64,000 nucleotides of DNA from JAEUOS01 sp964470865. GTDB lineage: Bacteria; Pseudomonadota; Gammaproteobacteria; Burkholderiales; JAEUOS01. The notes under the pieces were generated by a model, which saw nothing but the letters and a program-made list of their open reading frames with translations, made no database searches and had not been told where the DNA came from. The translations under genes were made by a program, and so were the position numbers. The stretch is from contig CAYYFR010000006.1 in the NCBI GenBank assembly GCA_964470865.1, forward strand, positions 1-64,000. The letters are read 5' to 3'. Shown piece by piece: positions 24,141-33,178 of this stretch (position 1 is its first letter; each line of letters begins with the position of its first letter).

Positions 24141-25655
24141 TCAACCGAAATAGCCCTGCAAAAACCAGCCCGGCGGCAGGCTGCGTTCGCGAAACACCCA
24201 TACCAGCGCATGCGCCCGGGTCTGCGCGATGAAGTAGTCGCGCGTGATGGCCTTGCCGTCCCACCAGCCGGATTCGATGCGCTCCGGCCCGGCCATCAGG
24301 GTGAGCGGGCCTTCGTGATGCGGTTTGCCGTCGATCTCGGCCAGTCGCGCCGGCGGCTCGACCAGCCATACCGGGCGTGGGCCCCAGGCAGCGGACATGT
24401 CGGCAGCGGCGGTCTTGGTGCGTGGATCCGCACCAGCGTGTCTGCCAATGGTGCGTGTCGGACGCAAGGTTTGCGCATCCAGCGGCGGCAGGCTGCCGGC
24501 CTGGCCCGGCCGGTGTTCGGCGTGCGCTGCGACGCCGGTCAGGGCGCCCTCTCCCAGACGCGCATGCAGGCGCTCCAGCAGGGGTTGCAGGCCGTGATCT
24601 GCGCGCGCCGGTTCGGGCAACAGGGCGCGGGTGGATTCGCCGGCCGTCACCGGCGTCGGCGCGCACACGGTGATGCGCTCGACCGGCTGCGTCAGTGCGG
24701 TGTGATTGAGGCGCTCGCGCAGGATCAGCATGAAACGCGCGCTCGATGCGCTGGGCTCGAAAAAATTCAGCGTGAGAGGCTGTTCCTGCCGGACTGTGGT
24801 GTCGGCCTGCCGCTTGCCGCGTTCGTGGTGCAGGGTCAGATCGATGCGATCAACCGCCTGTTTGCCGGCGCGCAGGAAGCTCTCCAATTGATGGAAGGCG
24901 CGGGCGCAGGCGAACTGCAGCGCTTCGGCCGACTCGGTCGGCACCGGCAGCACGATCACGCTGCGGAATGTCACCGGGGTGACGAGCGGCCTGATTGGAT
25001 CAGGCTTGTGGCCTGTGGCGCGGTCGAGTTCGTCGCCGATATGGGCGCCGAACCGGCGTGCCAGACCGTCGCGCGGCAGGGCCAGCACGTCGGCCACGGT
25101 GCGTAAGCCCAGGGTTTCGAAGGTACTTGTGAAACCGGCTGCGCTATCCAGGCAAGTGACCGGCAGCCCGGGCAGGGCGGCGCGCAGCGCGGCCAGTGTC
25201 GCCGGGTGCACCGCAAAACCGCTTTTGGCCAACATGCGTGCGCCGGTCGGCGTCGGTGCGGATGCCAGGATCGCGCTGAAACCCTGCGCCGCGAGATCTG
25301 TCGACATGCGCGCAAGCAAAGCGGGCAGGCCCCCGAAAAGCCGGACGCTGCCGCCGGTTTCCAGTACCAGGCCATACGCTGGGCCAAGCGCGATGCTCGA
25401 AGAGAATTCATGCGCCCACAGGCCGAGGCCTGCAAGCGCGGCAGTTTCGCGCGCCGGTGAACGTTCGGCCCAGGCCAGGGTTGGCATCAAGGCCAGGGCG
25501 GCGGCGAGGTTCTGGCCGCTGCGTACGCCCGCGGCCTGCGCGCAAGCATTGGCGGCGGCGATACGCCGCTTCTCGACCACCGCGAAGGCGCTCTCAGGCG
25601 CTTGCGGCGTGCAGTCGAGAGTCAAGCGCGTGAGGCTGATCGCGGTCCACAACAT
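24141..25655 (-). CDS. imuB: ImuB, catalytically inactive Y-family polymerase-like mutasome protein
   Basis: A 504-residue DinB/UmuC relative when started at the ATG of MLWTAISLTRL. In place of the N-terminal metal-binding Asp motif of active Y-family polymerases there is AISLTRLTLDC, and the second catalytic motif (SxDE) is also missing (LETGGSVRLFGG). This is the expected inactive form. ImuB is the scaffold that links DnaE2 to the beta clamp and ImuA. Later parts include a helix-hairpin-helix region (LGLRTVADVLALPRDGLARRFG) and a little-finger region. The start overlaps the 3' end of imuA by about 60 bp, so the two are coupled. A start seven codons upstream is possible. Confidence 0.92.
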   Translation of the reverse strand: MLWTAISLTRLTLDCTPQAPESAFAVVEKRRIAAANACAQAAGVRSGQNLAAALALMPTLAWAERSPARETAALAGLGLWAHEFSSSIALGPAYGLVLETGGSVRLFGGLPALLARMSTDLAAQGFSAILASAPTPTGARMLAKSGFAVHPATLAALRAALPGLPVTCLDSAAGFTSTFETLGLRTVADVLALPRDGLARRFGAHIGDELDRATGHKPDPIRPLVTPVTFRSVIVLPVPTESAEALQFACARAFHQLESFLRAGKQAVDRIDLTLHHERGKRQADTTVRQEQPLTLNFFEPSASSARFMLILRERLNHTALTQPVERITVCAPTPVTAGESTRALLPEPARADHGLQPLLERLHARLGEGALTGVAAHAEHRPGQAGSLPPLDAQTLRPTRTIGRHAGADPRTKTAAADMSAAWGPRPVWLVEPPARLAEIDGKPHHEGPLTLMAGPERIESGWWDGKAITRDYFIAQTRAHALVWVFRERSLPPGWFLQGYFG

Positions 25656-26415
25656 GGGTCGTAAAAGTATTGGCAAGCGGCTGCGTCGGCCGCGAAAACA
25701 GCGGCGAGGGTGGTCTTAACAGGATCGGCCGTGCCAGCATGCCGCCACGACGCTTGAGAATCCTCAAGGTCAGCATGCCCGCCAGCCCGGGGTTTGCCGC
25801 AACGCCCTGCGCCGGGCGGGTGGCTTCCAGGGCGATGCGCAATGCCGCCGGCGTGGCCTCGGTGGCGGCGGCCGACGGCCGCATCAGCACCGCCAGCACC
25901 GGCTTGCCTTCGACCGCCAGTTGCAGGCGCCGCGTATCCTGTGCCTTGAGGTGGCCCGGCCACGCCAGCAGCGCGCCATCGCTCAAGCCCTTGAGGATTT
26001 GCTCGCAGGCCCACAGCACATCAGACCGGTGACGTGCGCGCACCACGATCAGTCGGGCCGGCGCTATGCCGCCGCCCAGGAACGCCGGAGCATGGGGAAT
26101 CCAGGGCGGTTCGAGCAAAAAGATTGGCGCACCGGCGTGCGCGAGCGCGCTCAGGGCAGGGAAAAACAGGCGCAGTTCGCCGATACCGGATTGATGGTGC
26201 AGTATTTCGGTGAGAGCACCGGCCGGCCAGCCGCCACCCGGCAACTCGGCATCGAGGGGCACAAAACCGGTGGCGATGCCGGGGCGGGCCGGACGGGCCA
26301 GGTCATGGCCGCGCCACAGCCCCGGGATGGCCGCCACCATGGTGTGGGCGCAAGCGGTCGGTGCAGCGCTGTGCGGCGGCGCGGCTGCGTCGGCGGGTAG
26401 GAGGGCCTGCCCCAT
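25594..26415 (-). CDS. imuA: ImuA, RecA-like mutasome accessory protein
   Basis: A 273-residue RecA/SulA-like protein. LWRGHDLARPARPGIATGF, LDAELPGGGWPAGALTEIL and the degenerate nucleotide-binding core are typical of ImuA, which modulates the mutasome in translesion synthesis. It lies 36 bp downstream of a small membrane-protein gene and overlaps imuB. A LexA box at 26677 lies upstream of the whole set. No clear ribosome-binding site is seen before the ATG. Confidence 0.9.
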   Translation of the reverse strand: MGQALLPADAAAPPHSAAPTACAHTMVAAIPGLWRGHDLARPARPGIATGFVPLDAELPGGGWPAGALTEILHHQSGIGELRLFFPALSALAHAGAPIFLLEPPWIPHAPAFLGGGIAPARLIVVRARHRSDVLWACEQILKGLSDGALLAWPGHLKAQDTRRLQLAVEGKPVLAVLMRPSAAATEATPAALRIALEATRPAQGVAANPGLAGMLTLRILKRRGGMLARPILLRPPSPLFSRPTQPLANTFTTHVVDRDQPHALDSRLHAASA

Positions 26416-26451
26416 GGCGACGGGCTGAAGCGATGCGTTGTGCGAAGAGGA

Positions 26452-26631
26452 TCAGGCCGCAAGCCAGTCGACCCACATGAGAAGGGCGAAGCCGGTGGCG
26501 CATACCACCGGGACCCAGCGGTCGCGGTCATGCGCGATAAAGCGGGCCAGATGGCGCAGGGGCTTGCGCGGATGTGACGGCGATTGCGTTTTGTCGCGCA
26601 GCAGGGCGCTTGAGGGCAGAAAAGCTTGCAT
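26452..26631 (-). CDS. 59-residue tail-anchored membrane protein, first gene after the LexA box
   Basis: Reads MQAFLPSSALLRDKTQ, then a basic soluble segment (HPRKPLRHLARFIAHDRDR) and a terminal hydrophobic segment (WVPVVCATGFALLMWVDWLAA) that ends the protein. This gives a positive-inside soluble part with one C-terminal membrane helix. A weak GGAAG lies ten bases upstream of the ATG. It is 46 bp downstream of a LexA box and 36 bp upstream of imuA on the same strand, so it would be the first gene of the SOS operon. I do not recognise the family. Small SOS membrane proteins such as Caulobacter SidA inhibit division, so a similar role is possible, but that is inference. It could be a chance reading frame, although the membrane segment and position argue for a real gene. 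Confidence 0.6.
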   Translation of the reverse strand: MQAFLPSSALLRDKTQSPSHPRKPLRHLARFIAHDRDRWVPVVCATGFALLMWVDWLAA

Positions 26632-26676
26632 GGTGAGCGGGCTTCCGGATGTTTTGGGAAGCCAGAATACACCAGT

Positions 26677-26696
26677 TACTGTTTATTTGTACAGTA
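26677..26696 (-). promoter_or_regulatory. LexA (SOS) box of the mutasome operon
   Basis: TACTGT–8 bases–ACAGTA matches the gamma/betaproteobacterial LexA consensus TACTGTATATATATACAGTA at both half sites (CTGT-N8-ACAG). On the minus strand a plausible promoter overlaps it: TGTACA, 18 bases, then TATTCT. LexA binding would block transcription of the small membrane-protein gene, imuA and imuB until DNA damage. Confidence 0.88.
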
Positions 26697-26788
26697 TTTT
26701 ATTTCTGCAACAGGCCTGCAGTCTGCACTGTCGCCATTGCGCCATCAGTGATCGATGACGCACCGCTGACAGTATCACGGATAGCGGA

Positions 26789-29569
26789 TCAAAGCTCCTG
26801 GGCGAGTTTCTCGATTTCCGCCCGTGCCGGAAATTTGTCGCCGAGCGCAGCCAGGTCTTCGAGCAGGCGCCGGGCCTCCGCCTTCTTGCCGGCCTTGATC
26901 AGGGCGCGCGCGTAATTCAGGCGGATGGCCGGCGCCTGTGGTGCCAGTTCGGCAGCCTTGGCGAGCAGTTCGAGGGCGCGCGCGGTATCGCCTTTGTCGA
27001 GCAGCAGCACGCCCAGGGTATCCATGAACGCCGGCTGGTTCGGCACCAGTTTGTTGGCCTTTTCGGCATATTCGATCGCGCCGGGAGCTTTGAGCCGGCC
27101 GCTGATCCAGGCCAGGTTGTTGAGGACCACCGGATTTTCCGGCATGACCGCGAGCAGGCTCTGGAATTGCCGCGCGGCGGCGTCGAGATCGTTGCGCGCG
27201 ATCGCACTCTCACCCAGATGCAACTGGAAGCCGTAATCCTTCGGATGATCCTTGACCCAGAGGCCGGAGAAACGCTCGGCCTCGACCTTGTTGCCGCCTG
27301 CCAGCAGTGAACCATGCAGACGCGCCGCCAGTTCGGTGCCGGGCACCAGCTTGAGTCCGCTCCGATAGGATGTGCTGGCCGCGGGCCAGGCCTTTTGCGA
27401 CGCATGCACATCGCCCTCGAGCAGATGGCCGACCGCCTCGGTCGGCCGCTGCTTTTGCACTTCGCGCGCCAGGGCCAGGGCACTCTTCTCGTTTTTCGCC
27501 TGCAGGTCGAGCATGATGAGACCGCGTTGTGCCTCGACCAGATCGGATTTTATTTTCAGCGCCTGGCGCAGGTTTTGCGCGGCAGCCTCTGGCTTCTTGC
27601 CGGCGACATTGATTTCCGCCATGCGCAGATAAGGGCGCACCGCGCCGGCTTGCATGCTTGCCTGCTTGGTGTAGGTTGCCAGTGCCTGGTTGAGCTCGCC
27701 GCCGGCCTGCTGTGCCTGGCCCAGCAGATCGAGGAGCTCGGGGCGATCAGGCAGCGCGGCTACGGCATCCTGGCCGACCGATATGGCCTTGCGGAAGTCC
27801 TTGGCGCGCAGATACAGGTCAATCAGCGCGATGCGTGGTGCCGGTTCGTCGCCGCGCATGACGACCGCCTTGTTGATAAGGGCGGCGACTTCCTCGGTAG
27901 TGCCGCCTGCCTGTGCCTTGAGACCGGCCAGCGCCAGCTGGGCCTGCACGTTTTTCGCGTCGGCGGCGAGCAGCGTCTCGAAGCGCTTGGCGGCATCGGC
28001 CGGCTTTTTGTCGTTCAGGTCGAGCGCAGCCAACCCGGCGACGGCGGAAAAATAGGACGGATTCAACGCCAGTGCGCGCTCGAAGCTCTTGCGCGCGCCG
28101 GCCGTATCGCGCTTGGCAAGCAGCAGGCGGCCGCGCATTTCATGCGGCAGCGGGTTGTCCGGCTGTTTCTTTTCCAGGGTATCGATGGCCTTGAGCGCCT
28201 TGTCGATTTCGCCGCGACGCAGGTGGCTGGCGATCAGGGCCATGTCGGCCGAGGTTCCGGTATCGGCGGCGGAGATCTGTTCGAGATCGGCGACGCCGCT
28301 ATCGGCCTCGCCCTTGGCAACGCGGGTCAGCGCCAGGCTGGTGCGCTTGCGTGCGTCATTCGGATCGAGCTTGGCGGCGGCGCTGAAAAATTCCTCGGCG
28401 CGTGCGGTCTCGCCATTGCGCATGTGGGCTTCGCCGGCCAGCATGAGCATGTTGGAATCGCCGCCAATATTCGCCAGCACCGGCTTGAGCATTTCCACGG
28501 CCTTGGCAGGCTGCCCTGATTCCATATAGGTGAGAGCCAGCCAGCGCCGCGCGGCCAGCGATTGCGGATTCTGCTTGAGCACCTTGTTCAGAAAAATCTC
28601 GGCCTGGGCGAACGACTTCAGGCGGAACTCGATCGCTCCGGCCTGCAGTAAAGTGGCGGGGTTCTCCGGCGCGATGCGCAGGAGTTGCTGTGAATATTCG
28701 CGTGCGCCCTTGTAATCCTTGTTGGCGAATGCCAGTTGGGCACCGGCCGACAGTGTCAGCGGGTGTCCCGAGGAGACCTTTTTCATTGCCTCGAACTCGC
28801 GGCCGGCATCTTCGGTCTTGCGCTGCACCATCAGGTTCGCAAACACGGCGATGCGCGCGGGCAGCAAGTCGGGGCGCGCCTCGATGGCCTTGCGGTAGGA
28901 AACCAGGCTTTCGTCGCGCTCGTTGCGCGCAGCCTGCAGGTCGCCCTTGAATTTCCAGCCGTCTGCATTGGCGGGCTCCAGCTTTAGCACGCGCTCGATG
29001 GTCGCCAGCGCCTCATCGATTTTGCGTGTAACGGCGAACACGCGCGCCTGGGTCAAGAGCGCCGGCACGAAGTCGGGCTTTTTCTCAAGCGCCCGAGCGA
29101 GGGCGGCTTCCGCGCCCGGGCGGTCGCCGGTCGCAGCAAGGGCGGTAGCGAGGCTGTTTTGCACCGACGCAATCGCCTCCGGGGTCGACAGTTGCGCCTG
29201 GTTCGCCTCTTCAGCCACGCGCTTGAATTGGCCTTGGGCCAGGTAGGCGCGCATCAACAAGGGTACGACTTCGTCGGGCGGACTCTTGAGTTCCAGGGCT
29301 TTGCGCAGTTCTACTTCAGCTGATTTCGCGTCACCGGTTTCAAGCAGCACCTGGCCCAGCAACAGCCGCGCGGCGGCACGTTCCGGGTCTTTCTGCAGGG
29401 CATTCTTGATCGCGATGATCGCCGCCTTGTTATCCCCCTTTTTGAGGAACTCGCGCGCGCTCGCGGTATGCTTTTCCGGCGAGTCATCGCTGCACGCGAC
29501 CATCAGAAGCGCGGTTGCGAATACGCCTGCCAGGATGCGCGGACTTGCTGTGGAGAAGAGTCGGATCAT
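26789..29569 (-). CDS. prsT: TPR-repeat lipoprotein of the exosortase/PEP-CTERM system (PrsT type)
   Basis: A 926-residue protein with a lipoprotein signal peptide (hydrophobic core, then LLMVACSDD with the lipidated Cys at about 26). It is then almost entirely tetratricopeptide repeats, for example ALQKDPERAAARLLLGQVLLETGDAKSAEVEL. Length, lipobox and repeat content match PrsT, which in PEP-CTERM/exosortase bacteria accompanies exopolysaccharide and protein-sorting loci. None of the usual neighbours (exosortase, prsK, prsR, epsH) is present here. An outer-membrane-anchored TPR scaffold of another type is the alternative. The gene runs away from the divergent hydrolase gene. Confidence 0.8.
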   Translation of the reverse strand: MIRLFSTASPRILAGVFATALLMVACSDDSPEKHTASAREFLKKGDNKAAIIAIKNALQKDPERAAARLLLGQVLLETGDAKSAEVELRKALELKSPPDEVVPLLMRAYLAQGQFKRVAEEANQAQLSTPEAIASVQNSLATALAATGDRPGAEAALARALEKKPDFVPALLTQARVFAVTRKIDEALATIERVLKLEPANADGWKFKGDLQAARNERDESLVSYRKAIEARPDLLPARIAVFANLMVQRKTEDAGREFEAMKKVSSGHPLTLSAGAQLAFANKDYKGAREYSQQLLRIAPENPATLLQAGAIEFRLKSFAQAEIFLNKVLKQNPQSLAARRWLALTYMESGQPAKAVEMLKPVLANIGGDSNMLMLAGEAHMRNGETARAEEFFSAAAKLDPNDARKRTSLALTRVAKGEADSGVADLEQISAADTGTSADMALIASHLRRGEIDKALKAIDTLEKKQPDNPLPHEMRGRLLLAKRDTAGARKSFERALALNPSYFSAVAGLAALDLNDKKPADAAKRFETLLAADAKNVQAQLALAGLKAQAGGTTEEVAALINKAVVMRGDEPAPRIALIDLYLRAKDFRKAISVGQDAVAALPDRPELLDLLGQAQQAGGELNQALATYTKQASMQAGAVRPYLRMAEINVAGKKPEAAAQNLRQALKIKSDLVEAQRGLIMLDLQAKNEKSALALAREVQKQRPTEAVGHLLEGDVHASQKAWPAASTSYRSGLKLVPGTELAARLHGSLLAGGNKVEAERFSGLWVKDHPKDYGFQLHLGESAIARNDLDAAARQFQSLLAVMPENPVVLNNLAWISGRLKAPGAIEYAEKANKLVPNQPAFMDTLGVLLLDKGDTARALELLAKAAELAPQAPAIRLNYARALIKAGKKAEARRLLEDLAALGDKFPARAEIEKLAQEL

Positions 29570-29712
29570 GGGTTCAGGCCGATATGTTGAAGCAGCGTGG
29601 AGTTGCGCAGACGATCAGCGCGGGCACTTGTTGCACCGATTCTATCCTTTGGGAATGGCTGATGCGTAGCCGCGCGACCCTGTGCTAAATTCGCTGCGCC
29701 TGCAACACTGCC

Positions 29713-30603
29713 ATGCCAAAGGGGATGAGAATGCCATATGTCACTGCGCCGGACGGGGTGCGACTGTATTTCGAAGAGGCGGGCGGCGGCGTGCCGGTGG
29801 TATTCGTGCATGAATTTCTGGGGGATATCCAGGCTTGGGAACCCCAACTGCGATATTTTTCGCGACGCTATCGGACCATCGCCTTCAATGCGCGCGGCTA
29901 TCCACCGTCGGACGTGCCGCAACGTGCCGAGGATTACTCTTTCGAGCACCAGCGCGCAGGAATTCTTGCGCTACTGGATGGTCTGCAGATTGCGCGTGCG
30001 CATATCGTCGGGCTTTCGATGGGAGCGTTCGCCACGTTTTACTTCGGCATGCGCTGGCCGGAGCGCGCGTTGTCGTTGACGCTGGCCGGTATCGGGTCGG
30101 GTTCCGGTGCGGACACGCGTGCACAGTTCCGTGGTGAATCCGAAGCCACTGCGGCCGGCCTGCTGGCGGACGGCTGGGCGGTAAATGCCGGGCCTCGCAC
30201 GCTGACGCCCACCCGGGTGCAGTTGCGCAACAAGGATCCGCGTGGTTTTGCCGAATTCGTCGAACATGTCAGTCGGCACTCGGCGCAGGGATCGGCGCTG
30301 ACGCTTCAGGGCTATCAGGCGCTGCGCCCGTCGCTCGGCGATTTCACTGATGAGATGGCGCGCTGCACGGTGCCGACCTTGATCATCAGCGGCGATGAGG
30401 ACGAACCCTGCCTGGACGCATCGCTGATGCTCAAGCGCCACATGCCGTCGGCAGGCCTGTCTTTCATTGCGCAGACCGGTCATGCCTGCAATCTCGAGGA
30501 ACCTGATTTATTCAACCAGATGTGCGAGCGCTTTTTTCACCAGGTTGAGTCGGGCCAATACCGCATGCGTGATCCGCTGGCGCGTACGGCACGCATGCTT
30601 TGA
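29713..30603 (+). CDS. Alpha/beta-fold hydrolase
   Basis: A 296-residue protein. The oxyanion region is FVHEFLGD, the nucleophile elbow is GLSMGAF (Ser about 99), the acid is in IISGDEDEP and the catalytic His in QTGHACNLEEPD. This is the standard order for esterases and related C-C hydrolases. No signal peptide. Substrate unknown. ATGs at 29713, 29725 and 29731 compete as starts. The following GST gene begins 13 bp after the stop, suggesting an operon. Confidence 0.88.
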   Translation: MPKGMRMPYVTAPDGVRLYFEEAGGGVPVVFVHEFLGDIQAWEPQLRYFSRRYRTIAFNARGYPPSDVPQRAEDYSFEHQRAGILALLDGLQIARAHIVGLSMGAFATFYFGMRWPERALSLTLAGIGSGSGADTRAQFRGESEATAAGLLADGWAVNAGPRTLTPTRVQLRNKDPRGFAEFVEHVSRHSAQGSALTLQGYQALRPSLGDFTDEMARCTVPTLIISGDEDEPCLDASLMLKRHMPSAGLSFIAQTGHACNLEEPDLFNQMCERFFHQVESGQYRMRDPLARTARML

Positions 30604-30616
30604 GGAACCGGCGGCC

Positions 30617-31249
30617 GTGCGCACGCTGATCATCGCGTCTGCCAGTCCGTTCGCGCGCAAGGCGCGCATTGCACTACTGGAAAAGGGCGTCGCGTTCGAG
30701 GTGGAAGTCGACAATCCCTGGAGCCCGGCTGCGCGTGCGTTGGTACACAACCCGTTGGGCAAGATTCCGGTCTTGCTCACTGAAGACGACGGCGCGATTC
30801 TTGATTCAAGATTGATCGTCGAGTACGTCGAGGCGAAGTGGCCACTGCCGGCGCTGTTGCCGCCTGATGCCAGGAATCGTATCGCGACGCGCCAGATCGA
30901 AGTCCTGGCCGATGGTGTTTGCGAAGCGGTGGTCCTGATCGTGCTGGAACGCGCACGTTTGCCGCAGTTGCAAAGCCGCGACTGGATCATGCGCCAGTTC
31001 GCCAAGGTCGAGGCCGGGGTGGCCGAGGTCGAACGCAGGCTGGTACCCGGACCGTGCTACAACGGCCTGGGTTTTGGTCTGGCCGACATTGCGCTCGGCT
31101 GCATGCTTGGCTATCTGGACCTGCGCATGCCTGAATTCGCCTGGCGTGAACGCGCCCCGGGTCTGGACAGGCTGTTCACCACTTTGTCACAGCGCGAATC
31201 GTTCCGCGCCACCCGGCCCGCAGCGCAGACGATCGCCAGCCTGGCCTGA
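30617..31249 (+). CDS. Glutathione S-transferase family protein
   Basis: A 210-residue protein starting at GTG. The N-terminal thioredoxin fold reads ASASPFARKARIALLEKGV, with NPLGKIPVLL carrying the cis-Pro and LDSRLIVEYV the glutathione gamma-Glu-binding Ser (all within about residues 8-70). A helical C-terminal domain follows with GLADIALGCMLGYLDLR. Likely a cytosolic detoxification enzyme; the electrophile is unknown. It is probably cotranscribed with the hydrolase upstream. Confidence 0.88.
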   Translation: MRTLIIASASPFARKARIALLEKGVAFEVEVDNPWSPAARALVHNPLGKIPVLLTEDDGAILDSRLIVEYVEAKWPLPALLPPDARNRIATRQIEVLADGVCEAVVLIVLERARLPQLQSRDWIMRQFAKVEAGVAEVERRLVPGPCYNGLGFGLADIALGCMLGYLDLRMPEFAWRERAPGLDRLFTTLSQRESFRATRPAAQTIASLA

Positions 31250-31266
31250 CGGCGCGCGTCGCGCGC

Positions 31267-32457
31267 TCAATGCGTCGACGACTGCTTCTTGGACAGATAG
31301 CGAATCGCGCGTTCCAGACCCTGGATGGTCAGCGGATGCATGCGGTTGCCCATGATCTGCTTGATGACCGAGATCGACTGGCGATATTCCCACACGCGCT
31401 CGGGCTCGGGATTGAGCCACACCGCGCTCTTGAAGTGTTCGAGGAAGCGCTGTATCCAGACCGCGCCCGCCTCCTCGTTGTTGTATTCGACGCTACCGCC
31501 GGGTTGCAGGATTTCGTAGGGGCTCATGGTGGCGTCACCGACGAAGATCAGCTTGTAGTCGCGGTTGTATTTGCGGATCACGTCCCAGGTGAGAAATTTC
31601 TCCGAATGGCGGCGACGGTTGTTCTTCCACAAAAAATCATAGACGCAATTGTGAAAATAGTAGTACTCGAGATGCTTGAATTCACTCTTGGTGGCCGAGA
31701 ACAATTCTTCGGCCTGCTTGATGTGGTCGTCCATGGTGCCGCCCACATCCAGGAGCATCAGTACCTTCACGCTGTTCTTGCGCTCCGGCACCATCTTGAT
31801 GTCCAGCCAGCCGGCATTCCTGGCGGTGCAATCGATGGTGTCGGGCATGTCGAGCTCGTCGGCGGCACCTTCGCGGGCGAACTTGCGCAGGCGCCGCAAG
31901 GCCAGCTTGATATTGCGGATGCCCAATTCGACCGAGTCGTCGTAATCCTTGTAGGAGCGCTGGTCCCAGACCTTGACCGCCGATCGGTTGCGGCCGCCGG
32001 CCTGGCCGATGCGCACCCCTTGAGGGTTGTAGCCGTGGGCGCCGAAAGGCGAGGTGCCCCCGGTGCCGATCCATTTCGAGCCGCCTTCGTGACGTTCCTT
32101 CTGTTCTTCGAGGCGCTTCTTGAGTTCCTCCATCAGCTTGTCCCAGCCAAGTGCTTCGAGCTTGGCCTTTTCCTCGGGTGACAGATTGTTCTCGATTATC
32201 TTGCGCAGCCAGTCTTCGGGCAATGCCCGCTGCAGGTCGACCAGCGACTCGACCCCGCGAAAGTACTCGCCGAACACACGATCGTACTTGTCGTACTTGG
32301 TCTCGTCCTTGATCAGGCACATGCGCGAAAGGAAATAGAACTCGTCGATCGATGGTCCGATCACGCCCTTCTGCAGCGACTCAAGCAAGACCAGAAACTC
32401 CTTGGTCGAAACCGGCAAACCGGCGTTCTTGCACTTGAGGAAAAAGTCGATGAGCAT
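31267..32457 (-). CDS. VWA-domain protein, CoxE-like, partner of MoxR ATPase
   Basis: A 396-residue protein. The N-terminal part has the CoxE-like opening (FFLKCKNAGLPVSTKEFLVLLESL) and a charged linker (EELKKRLEEQKERHEGG). The C-terminal von Willebrand A domain (about 215-380) has a MIDAS of the form LLDVGGTMDDH, where the usual DxSxS is DxGGT, and a later VGDATMSP. Such proteins work with MoxR AAA ATPases in metal insertion or complex maturation. It is the last gene of a moxR–GNAT–VWA set on the minus strand. The target complex is not evident from the neighbours. Confidence 0.87.
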   Translation of the reverse strand: MLIDFFLKCKNAGLPVSTKEFLVLLESLQKGVIGPSIDEFYFLSRMCLIKDETKYDKYDRVFGEYFRGVESLVDLQRALPEDWLRKIIENNLSPEEKAKLEALGWDKLMEELKKRLEEQKERHEGGSKWIGTGGTSPFGAHGYNPQGVRIGQAGGRNRSAVKVWDQRSYKDYDDSVELGIRNIKLALRRLRKFAREGAADELDMPDTIDCTARNAGWLDIKMVPERKNSVKVLMLLDVGGTMDDHIKQAEELFSATKSEFKHLEYYYFHNCVYDFLWKNNRRRHSEKFLTWDVIRKYNRDYKLIFVGDATMSPYEILQPGGSVEYNNEEAGAVWIQRFLEHFKSAVWLNPEPERVWEYRQSISVIKQIMGNRMHPLTIQGLERAIRYLSKKQSSTH

Positions 32458-32570
32458 GCGAGAGCTCCGTTAAGAAAACACTACAACAGCCCGCAGGAAA
32501 AAAGCCGCTTTTGCAGTTTGTTGATCCGCTTGAAGACTACTGTTCGAGAGTCTGCAGAACGGGGACTTAT

Positions 32571-33176
32571 TCACTGCTTTTCCGCCAGGCCGCGTGAAAG
32601 CTGAAATTCGAGATGGCTTTTCACCGCCGGCCATTCCTGCGGCAGAATACTGAACACCACCGTATCGCGCAATGTGCCATCGGCATGGCGCATGTGGGCG
32701 CGCAGGACGCCATCCTGCTTCGCACCCAATCGCTCGATTGCGCGCCGGCTGGCAAAATTGAAAAAGCTGGTGCGAAACTCCACCGCGATGCACCCCAGGG
32801 TATCGAAGGCGTGTCGCAGCAACAAGAGCTTGCACTCGGTATTGAGCGCGCTTCGCTGCACCGACCGGGCATACCAGGTAGAACCGATTTCGACCCGCTT
32901 GTTGGCCTGATCAACGTTCATGAAAGTGGTCATGCCCACCAATTTACCGGTGGCCATGCTGCGCACCGCGAACGGCAGCATCGAGCCGCTGTCACAAAGC
33001 CTGAGCCGGCGTTCGATTTCGGCCGCCATGTTCTGCGGCGCCGGGATCGAGGTGTACCAGAGTTTCCACAATTCACCGTCGCGTACCGCATCCTCGAGCG
33101 CGGGTCCTTGCGTCGGGGCGAGCGGCTCAAGAGCAGCATGCCGGCCGCGCAAGCTCAGCGGCGCCAGCCAAGGCAT
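32571..33176 (-). CDS. GNAT-family N-acetyltransferase (RimJ/RimL-like)
   Basis: A 201-residue acetyltransferase. SLRGRHAALEPLAPTQ is the typical opening, followed by VGMTTFMNVDQANKRVEIGSTWY, the acetyl-CoA region QRSALNTECKLLLLRHAFDTLGC and FRTSFFNFASRRAIERLGAKQDGVLR. It lies two bases after the moxR stop and upstream of the VWA gene, so it is probably cotranscribed. The substrate may be a protein N-terminus or a small molecule; the sequence does not say. Confidence 0.88.
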   Translation of the reverse strand: MPWLAPLSLRGRHAALEPLAPTQGPALEDAVRDGELWKLWYTSIPAPQNMAAEIERRLRLCDSGSMLPFAVRSMATGKLVGMTTFMNVDQANKRVEIGSTWYARSVQRSALNTECKLLLLRHAFDTLGCIAVEFRTSFFNFASRRAIERLGAKQDGVLRAHMRHADGTLRDTVVFSILPQEWPAVKSHLEFQLSRGLAEKQ

Positions 33177-33178
33177 GC

